Shown piece after piece: positions 56,255 through 64,000 of a stretch of DNA of 64,000 nucleotides. A program made the translations under genes and the position numbers. Positions within the stretch are counted from its first letter, which is position 1. Each line of letters starts with the position of its first letter. The notes beneath the pieces are model-generated. The model worked only from the letters and a program-made list of their open reading frames with translations, was not told the DNA's origin and searched no databases. The stretch spans positions 48,843,627 through 48,907,626 of the forward strand of contig NC_092686.1 of the NCBI RefSeq assembly GCF_964275005.1, read 5' to 3'. This DNA comes from Diadema setosum (lineage: Eukaryota > Echinodermata > Echinoidea > Diadematoida > Diadematidae).

Positions 56255-57540
56255 GAAATGTCGCTTTGGCGACTGGTATGCCTCCGCCATAATGCATGAT
56301 TTTCCCAATAGGTCTAGATAGTACATGTGGACAATGTGTGATTACATTTTCACAAAATTGGCAAAATATTGAAATGACAAGTTTGTCACAAATGTGTTGA
56401 ATGTTCACCTTCCTTGACCTAGGTTTAATTGGATGAATAGGAGAGCATGTATCTAGGGATTTAAGGACCCATTCATACATTTAGGCATTGAGTAATTTTC
56501 AAGGTACAGGTGTGGAGAAAAAGTGCAATTTCTGAATTGAATAGTAAATTGTTACCATTTTCATCTGGCCCTTGACCCTAAAATTCATAAGGTAATCACT
56601 TTCAGGTAGAACATGCATAATATGTACTAAGTTTCAAGATAACTTGAGCCACTTCCGAGATATGGAGGAAAAAGTTAGTTCAGTACTTTTACTTGATCTT
56701 TGACCTTTTGGCCTTTGAGGCAAAAAAAGAAGAAGAAAAAAAAAACTTTCCAGAGAATTTCTATTAGGTTACACATGTATGCATACACCAAGTGTAAAAA
56801 AAAAAAAAAAAACCCTGCTGGCATTGCATGATAGGAGGGAAATAGTAAAATTTTGAAGTGTTGCACTTGACCTTTGACCCCATGAACCCTACATTCTCTA
56901 GATAATCACTTCCAGTCAGTATATGTATATACTATGTTCCATGAAGATACCTTGAACAATTTTCTAAGGTATGGAGAAAAAAAAAAGTTTTAATATTTTT
57001 ACTTGACCTTTTGACCTTTGACCTTTGACCTCATGACCCAAACTTTCACCAGAGAATCTTAATTGGGTAATACATGTACACACTAAGTTTCAAGAAAATA
57101 TCTTTAGGCATTCAATAGATATGGTGGAAATAGTGAAATTCTATGTATTTGACCCTGACCTTTTACCTTTGACCTCATGACCCAAACTTTCACCAGAGAA
57201 TCTTAATTGGGTAATACATGTGTACACTAAGTTTCAAGAAAATATCTTCAGGCATTCAATAGATATGGTGGAAATAGTGAAATTTTATGTATTTGACCTT
57301 GACCTTTTCACCTTTGACCTTGAGCATGTACACCCAAAAGTTGATAGGCACAACTTCACCCCCTAATACACATACATGCCAAGTTTCATTAGGATACCTC
57401 AACAGGTTTTGATAGTTACCTTGTCCACAAAATTCATTACGGACGGACGGAAGGACGGAAGGACGGACGGACGGAAGGACGGACGGACGGACAACCCGAA
57501 AACATAATGCCTCCGGCACCACTTCGTGGCGGAGGCATAA
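56255..57540. mobile_element. CCTCCGCC element, complete copy without insertion
   Basis: Left end ACTAGAAATGTCGCTTTGGC, GACTGGTATGCCTCCGCCA; right end hairpin ATGCCTCCGGCACCACTTCG then TGGCGGAGGCATAAA, preceded by a GGACGGAC simple repeat. Same family as 46915-48428. Confidence 0.8.
57436..57492. repeat. (GGAC)n / GGAAGGAC simple repeat
   Basis: About a dozen GGAC or GGAAGGAC units just before the terminal hairpin of the CCTCCGCC element. The similar element at 59275 has (CCGA)n/(CGCC)n at the same relative place. Confidence 0.9.
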
Positions 57541-57652
57541 AAACAATACAGCTAATGGAAAATTACTGCCTGGAGGTCACATGGACAGTGGAATTGTAAT
57601 CTTATTAACCCACAAATAACCAAACTGTTTATAAGCAATTAACGCTACATAT

Positions 57653-57878
57653 ATGAGCGTATATCACTGCATGGTTTTAGTCCTGAGCTTACTGAGGATA
57701 ATCTATTTTTCAGTAGATCGTGAGGTGATCTTCTTTCGTTGTTGTGTAATATGCATATTTACAGGTATTTCATGTTTGTGTCAGTGTGTGAATGCATGTG
57801 TGCAAGCGGATCGGGGCATTGTGTGTGTCATTGTGTGCTCAAGTGTTGTTGTTTTTTTTCCGTACATCGGTTTGCATT

Positions 57879-57911
<33 letters not shown>

Positions 57912-58298
57912 CTCCAAAGTCTTTATTCCACCCCCTTTTTTTTTGTACAATTTCCGTAACCACTCTTTACTATCCAATATTTAATTCCTTTATTTTGATA
58001 ATTCGTTATTTAAATTTTACATTTTATATATTGTGTAATTCTTTTCAATGTGTAATTAGTTACGTATTTCATATATCATATATTTATGTGCAATACCATA
58101 CACCGTTTTAGACATTATAATTGTTAACTGATGATTTTATACTTTGTAAACTGTCATATTTCAGTCTTTGGACTGCTTTGATCAGTGGATTTTATAATAA
58201 ACTGGAATTGATTATTGAATTGAATTGAATTGAATTGAATTGAATTGAATTGAATTGAATTGAATTGAATTGAATTGAATTGAATTGAATTGAATTGA
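57653..58298 (+). mobile_element. 3' end of a non-LTR element with (GAATT)n tail
   Basis: AT-rich sequence without RT motifs, including a (GT)n run near 57882, ends TTTATAATAAACTGGAATTG followed by about 18 GAATT units (58214-58298). The layout matches a 3' UTR plus tail of a retrotransposon. Confidence 0.6.
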
Positions 58299-58558
58299 TG
58301 CTCAACTACATTTGTGATTGATGGGACATTTGCAATAGGTCTAGTTTCCATGGGACTATATACCAAGTTCACATCATACATGTAAAACAGTGAATGCATA
58401 CTCAAAGGTCCCCCAAGATAGACAAGAAAACCAAGAGAGTGATCTGGACCTAAAAAAATGAGTAAAAGTTAGGGTGGAACAAACCAACTCAACTGTATTC
58501 AGCTTTGCGCTGGCGTTCATATTCAGTTTTCTCCTTTTTCTGGGCTGCAGAAATTGCC

Positions 58559-58586
58559 AGTTTTTTTTTTTTTTTTTTTTTTTTTT
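58559..58586. repeat. Poly-T tract of about 28 nt
   Basis: Simple homopolymer within the GGGACA-containing repeat block. Confidence 0.95.
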
Positions 58587-59274
58587 GTTCCCACTGCCTA
58601 TCATGATATTCTGACTGTTTTTTCTTACAGTCAGCATACTATCGTCCAGCTTTTAAGCCTTCTCGTCTCTCTCTTTGCTGTTGTGCACAGCTTTTGGGTG
58701 GCATGGTTTATGAACTGTATGTGTGACTTATGGGACTTGTGACTTATGGGACTTAATTGTATGTCCCCCCAGTAGAGCTATTTCAAGTCCAATGCAGATG
58801 CAGCTTGATTTGTTGATGCAAGCATGTACTGTGGTAGATAAAAAAGTCCAATGCTTGTCTGCAGGAGTCTATGGCAGCATATGAGGGAAACTTAATGCTC
58901 AAAACTGACTTTTGGGACATCGAACATACACACATTGAAATGTATTCTGTGCCTCAACAATTCACTGTGATACAGCATCTAAAGCAATACAGCTGATGGA
59001 AAATTACTGCTTGGAGGTCACATGGACAGTGGAATTTGTCATCAGCACCCTTTGTATGCAAGGAGCCAGGAATGAGTGAAAGTTGTATACTTTCTATGAA
59101 CTCTCAGTACAAAGTGCAACAGAGTGCACATTGTGTATTTTATGAATGAATAAGGCATGGCTCGACACTAACTTTTTTGTTTGGTGGCCCGATGGGGCCA
59201 TCAAAATCCTAAATTTCAAATTTTTGGTGGCCCGAGAGAAAAATTTGGTGTCCCGAAAAAAGGAAACAATAAAA

Positions 59275-60160
59275 ACTAGAAATGTCGCTACAGCGACTGG
59301 TTATACCCCCGCCAAAGAACATTTCATAAGCTTTGGTCAAAACAACATTTCATAAGCTTTGGTCAAAAAACTGAGGAAGTAGTTAAATCCGCAAGATCTT
59401 TCCTTGATCTTCTGCCATTAATATGCCGTTACCATGGCAACGTACTTTCGGGTACTGTCGAAAAATGCGTCTTGCACATCTACAACCAAAGGCACACATC
59501 TGTACCAAGTTTCATGGAAATTGGGCAAAAACTGAGGAAGTAGTTTGCAACACAAAATTTTCCATCATTTTGGCTCATAATATGTGAGCTGTTACCATGG
59601 CAACATACTTTTTGTCACTGTCAAGAAATGTGTCATGCTGACCTATATCCTAAGACAAACATTCAATATGAATTCCATGAGAATTGGAAGAACACTGATG
59701 AAGCAGTTTTGCCATGAAGCATTTTGCCCTATATTTTACCAATAACATGCCGTTACCATGGCAACGCACTTTTTGCCACTGCGGAAATATGTGTCTTGCA
59801 CATTAACATATTCAGATGAACATCTGTACCTAATTTCATAAAAATTGATCAAAAACTGTGGGAGGAGTTCGCGACGCAAGATTTGTACCCATTTTTGCCC
59901 ATAATATGCCGTTACCATGGCAACATACTTTTGGGTACTGTCAAAAAATATGTCTTGCACATCTACAACCCAAGGCACACATCTGTGCCAAGTTTTATGG
60001 GAATCGGTTGAAAACTGAGGAAGTAGTTCGCGACGCAAGATTTGCAACGGACCGACTGCCCGACCGACCGCCCGACCGACCGCCCGACCGACCGCCCGAC
60101 CGCCCGACCGTCCGCTGATTCCTATATACCCCCTTCAAACTTCGTTTGGCGGGGGTATAA
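59275..60160 (+). mobile_element. Nested variant of the CCTCCGCC element
   Basis: Starts ACTAGAAATGTCGCTACAGC, GACTGGTTATACCCCCGCC and ends TTTGGCGGGGGTATAA. It thus has the same 5' signature as 56255 but GGCGGGGGTATA instead of GGCGGAGGCATA. Inside are four units of about 160 bp, each with GTTACCATGGCAAC, and a (CCGACCG)n tract before the end. Confidence 0.8.
59428..59924 (+). promoter_or_regulatory. Four RFX-type X-box sequences in tandem units
   Basis: GTTACCATGGCAAC occurs unchanged at 59428, 59591, 59752 and 59911. It is a full palindromic match to the X-box consensus bound by RFX factors. Presence of the motif is certain; use as a regulatory site is not shown. Confidence 0.55.
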
Positions 60161-60493
60161 ACATTAAAAGTCCTTTGCTTTTAATGAGTCAAATATTTAA
60201 GTTTTATGATAGTAAGAATTAGAAGTTGGACATATCTACTCATAAATAACTTCAACAAACTTGCAACACTCACTCTCGGGCACTCATTCAGTCCTTTTCA
60301 TCCATCCTTTAAAGAAATTTAACTGCTAATTTCCGGCGCAAAAAGTTACGAATTTATTGACATACTTTTCAAAATTTTTTCAAAATTTTTCCAAATTTGC
60401 CCTTTTTTGAAATTTGGTGGCCCGACTTTCATTTTTGGTGGCCCTGGGCCACCGGGCCACCGGGCCACCGTTAGTGTCAAGCCCTGAATAAGG

Positions 60494-62456
60494 GTATATA
60501 GTAAATATTAGTGTGTTTTTGTGAATCTTAAACTGTATGCTTTTAAACAGTATAAACAAAATTGCTTAGAAAAGTAGTATAGCATACTTTATTTCCATTG
60601 CAAATTAAAGCATGTGATAAATAATAATCCTAGGATACTACCTGCCCACAGGCAGGTACGTACAAGGAAAAAAAAAATACAGTGGACCCAGTCCATCACA
60701 CCGCAATAATGGTTATTGACAGTTACACAAATATATACAAGTATACAAGTACATTTACACACAAACATGATACATGAACAGCTGTTTCAAGACGAAAAAA
60801 AAAATGAACTTATATCAGCATATACTTAACCTAAGAAACACACAAAAATAACTCATTCGCGAAATTCATTACCAATAAATTACATTAAATCCGCCCAATA
60901 AAATGAAATAATTATTTCACATCCATTGTTGCAGAAAAAACGACAAAATATACATAATGATAAATACATGTGCAAAGATATAAATCCTATAAATATACAT
61001 ATTCAACAATACAAAGGGGGAAATCAAAATGGACAAAACCGGCCCGTAAATAATGACTGTATATAAACATATGATATACATAATCATATTGGTCCCACCT
61101 CACTGGTATAATTCATAATGATGGCGATGATGATGGTGATGATAATGATGATGATGATTATGATGATGATGACAATATTGATAGATATGATGGTGATGAT
61201 GATTATGATGGTGAGGATGATGTTGATGATAGTTATGATAGTGGCGATAAGGAAGAGAATGATAAGTCTAAGATGCCATAACAGTTCATCAATTCTTAGC
61301 CTTGGCAATCTCATTTCAACCCTTTTAAACTTTTGCCTCTGTTTTGTTATTTCTATTTGGCATATTTAACAGGGGAATATCATTATAAATAAATATGTTC
61401 AGTTTTACAGAACAAAGTGCGCCTTCCTTCTACTTGTCACTAAAATATATGTAAAAACAATTCTTTGAGCCTTATGGAGGAGCTGGGTCATGCACTGTAA
61501 AAGTGCCTGAAAAAACCCTTTAAATTCTTAATACAAAGTACCAAAAATCAGAAAAAAAAGATCCAGTTCTGAAAACTTCCCCAAATACAATACATAAAAC
61601 AAAACAACACTTAACTAATTAATTTTCTCTGACAAATTTAAACTATTTCCTATTTAAAAAATAGGAAAAATGCAACTTTTGGTTGAAATTGACCTTCTGC
61701 AACCTTAATCAAAATTTTAATTCTCTCTGGTTTACAAACATTTTTTTTTTTAATCATTATATTATTTGATGTGTAGATGTATGTTACAGTTTTATATTGT
61801 ACAAAATCTAAGAAATGAAACAAAATGAAAGGAAATGAAATGATACTAAGTCACTATGAAGTCGGATGCCTCGGCCATGCACTTCATAGAGATCAGAAAT
61901 CACAATCATGGTGCAGATTTGCCCCTGATGCACCAAACATTTGTGAGAATGTCTTGCAATGTACATGAATGCAAACTATCTGAAGAACATCAAAAGATGA
62001 TCAGCAGAACTTTCAGAAAGATTTTTCCAACATGGTGTATGTCTTGCAAAGTTCATACACAAATGAGACTTTTAAGACATTTTTGAGAACAAATCAAGGG
62101 CAAATCATGGGCCAAAAAACATTTTCAAGAAATTTCCATTAAAAAAAGATTCCATTGAACTAAAAACCACACCCACAAGAAAGTTGTCAATGCTTCTGAA
62201 CTCCCATAAACTTTGGCAATCTTTTGCACACTAAAATATGAATGTTGACTTTGCTAGTTTTGTTTTTTTCCCACATTCACATCCTCAGCAATTTGTTCGC
62301 ATACTGTGTGAAACAGCCCTTAATCTTTCATTTCTCCAAGAATTTTCTAGATCTGTTAAAACCAAAATAGAGTCACTAGTAATCTCCCTCAGGCATCATT
62401 TTTAAAATTTTACTCATATGTCAATAGCCAATAAATTATGTCTCTTTCACATAATA
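60494..62456. other. Intergenic, with a (GAT)n region
   Basis: No gene supported. GATGAT-rich imperfect repeats lie at about 61120-61260, and a short GAAATGAAA run near 61813 resembles a non-LTR tail. Confidence 0.5.
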
Positions 62457-63783
62457 CTGTATACGCCGTTATTTTCGTGAGGGTTTTATTTTCGTGAATT
62501 TCGCGAGCTTCGGGCTGATCGCAAAATTAAAGACACACGTAAATATTACCCCGTCATACCTTATGTGCAAATTGATGACAAAACGCATCCAACGCTGGCC
62601 GGACCAGAACGCGGCTGTTACATTGGCCAGTATGTACACATACTATATCACTACAGTGCACTCCCGTTATAACGAAATGCTCGGGACCGGCAGTTTTCTT
62701 TTGTTATAACGAAATTTCGTTATAACCGAACAAATACAATATACAACAAAAATAAGGAAACCTCGCTTATATCATATGGTTGAATACTCATCTTACACTG
62801 TGCAGATATGTGAAACGGAATGGTATACTGTACCCTTTAAATTTCGTTTGGATATTACATTAAAGAGAGCATAAAATTGACGGAAACTGTGCCTGACACA
62901 CGGAGCGAACACACGGAGCGAACACACCGTGATGTGAAGCGTTCGCCCATGCTTGTTCCGCTACGAATTGTCGAAGGCGATCCACATTTCGTTATAACGG
63001 AGCACATTTCTTTTGTTTTTCTTTGTCCGTGGGGCTCGGAAAAGACTTCGCTATAACGAAAATTTCGCTATAACCGTGTTCGTTATAAGCGAATTTTGTA
63101 CCATAGACATTAATGGCGATAATTTTGGGACCCGAAGTTTTACCTCGTTATAACGAAATTTTGTTATAACCGTGTTCGTTGTAACGGGAGCGATGGTGCG
63201 ACCGATTGTGGAAGTGGAGTACGATGCTAAACGTGCATTAAAATGTGCAATCTCCGTGCTACGTTACCCTACATGACTGAACACCGGCTCGACGTGGTTA
63301 GTAACACGAGTGAGGTCTAGGGATGCATGTAGCCCGACCAGACACCGTGTGCGCAGGGCCATGCAGATGCAACGCGCAACTAGGTGTAGCTATAGCGCGA
63401 CACTTATGTACAGCGACAGGGCCGTGTATATAGGATACACGTAAAACTTTCGCTAGCGCTAGCACAGCTCTGAAACTTTGTTGTCTATTTGTTGCAACAT
63501 TGGGTAGGTACTGAGTACTTGTCAATGCCGTAATTGTTTCATTTTATAAATCTTCTACTGTGTCTTTTCTATTTTCATGTTTGGGAGTCACAATGCAAAT
63601 GGAAAAACGTTACGAGTACGTTGGCAAGTGTTTGAACGTGTTTCTCGGGCTTGGCAGTAGACCCTACTATCAATCGCGAATTTAACAACACGCGAAAATG
63701 CCACTGACACCATGATTCGCGAAAATGCCACTGATACCATGATTCGCGAAAATATCTGTACGCGAAAATATTGGCGTATACAG
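62457..63783. mobile_element. Mariner-like TIR element, TA target
   Basis: CTGTATACGCC at the left and GGCGTATACAG at the right, each bordered by TA. Subterminal TTATTTTCGTGA and TTTTCGCGAA words recur; near the right end CCATGATTCGCGAAAATGCC is repeated about every 29 bp. No transposase ORF. It contains the Tigger-like element at 62655. Confidence 0.8.
62655..63192. mobile_element. Tigger-like element nested in the mariner-like one
   Basis: CAGTGCACTCCCGTTATAAC and GCTCGGGACCGGCAG at the left; GTGTTCGTTGTAACGGGAG at the right. Several internal TTCGTTATAACCG copies. The right-most terminus has diverged. Confidence 0.75.
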
Positions 63784-63815
63784 TAGTCTACTTAGAGCAC
63801 ATAAACAGGTATGGA

Positions 63816-63908
63816 TTAACCTGTTGAGGACGAGTCCCGAGTATACTCGGGTAGGTGTCTATGGGAAATGCATGTTATATCAAAATCAGTCCGTCCTCAA
63901 CTGGTTAA
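63816..63908. mobile_element. 93-bp TTAA mini-element
   Basis: TTAACCTGTTGAGGACG at the left pairs with CGTCCTCAACTGGTTAA at the right; TTAA forms both borders. The centre has the perfect palindrome CCCGAGTATACTCGGG. It looks like a very small piggyBac-type MITE. Confidence 0.8.
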
Positions 63909-64000
63909 AGTGGACAAAACAAAACAAACAAAAACCTGTCAGTAATGTATGTTGATGTCTGAAACCATCCCATAGGCTCTTACAAAGATTACCATGTAAT

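Larger units (their letters stand above)
59156..60486. mobile_element. GGTGGCCC TIR element with 7-bp target duplication
   Basis: Left end CATGGCTCGACACTAAC and right end the complement of CAGGGCTTGACACTAACG. Flanks are AATAAGG on both sides (59149-59155, 60487-60493). Subterminal GGTGGCCCGA and GGGCCACCGGGCCACC repeats. It is split by the element at 59275-60160. Its ends resemble the satellite carrier at 34477 (CAGGGCTGCACACT), which also made a 7-bp duplication. Confidence 0.85.

Noticed and set aside
57653..58111. 152-residue cysteine- and valine-rich ORF
   Set aside because: It covers a (GT)n repeat and AT-rich retroelement 3' sequence; hydrophobic character comes from the repeat, with no homologous motif.
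1..64000. tRNA or rRNA genes
   Set aside because: I looked for cloverleaf and conserved rRNA words on both strands and saw none. A covariance-model scan would be decisive.

Overview
The window is animal nuclear DNA, dense in transposons and sparse in genes. I infer a marine invertebrate deuterostome, most likely an echinoderm. This rests on the repeat landscape: non-LTR elements with microsatellite tails, TGACCTTTGACCTT-type arrays, elements ending in GCCTCCGCC or GGCGGAGGC, and CAGTGGCGGATCCAGG MITEs. No database search could be run, so the taxon is an inference.

Two host genes are supported. (1) A five-exon plus-strand gene spans 10442-28669. Its exons join in frame (intron phases 0, 1, 0, 0) into a 253-residue class II aldolase/adducin-head protein with all three metal-binding histidines; about 96% of its span is intron, and intron 2 is 12 kb of nested transposons. 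(2) Two minus-strand exons (50659-51308, then 49119-49325) encode the C-terminal part of an acidic, apparently disordered protein with SUMO-interaction-like motifs. Its upstream exons were not found.

Layout. 0-3.4 kb: simple repeats, a palindromic MITE and a GGATCC-type MITE. 3.4-9.4 kb: a foldback-like element whose inverted arms are arrays of about 170-bp units carrying nuclear-receptor-like half-sites, with a decayed RT remnant inside. 9.9-28.7 kb: the aldolase-family gene. Intron 2 holds a second foldback-like element (about 12.43-22.77 kb, arms of about 60-bp units), which contains a near-intact LTR retroelement (14540-20361, minus strand) that has Gag and protease but no recognisable RT, RNase H or integrase, plus a 5'-truncated non-LTR fragment. 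Intron 3 holds a second non-LTR fragment. 29-32.8 kb: no gene seen. 32.8-40.7 kb: a CR1/L2-like non-LTR element split by a 3.8-kb TIR transposon carrying about 14 copies of a 190-bp satellite. 40.9-48.4 kb: MITEs, an internally deleted non-LTR copy and a large two-hairpin repeat. 48.6-51.3 kb: the minus-strand gene, with a minisatellite running into its last exon and a triplicated splice donor. 51.4-64 kb: nested DNA transposons and tandem repeats, several with complete ends and target-site duplications.

The genes and transposons do not form a pathway. The most notable features are two large foldback-like elements with tandem-repeat arms, the satellite-carrying transposon, two elements sharing CAGGGCT-like ends and 7-bp target duplications, the gag-protease-only LTR element, repeats carrying RFX-type and nuclear-receptor-type sites, a possible intron-gain signature at aldolase intron 1, and the triplicated splice donor.
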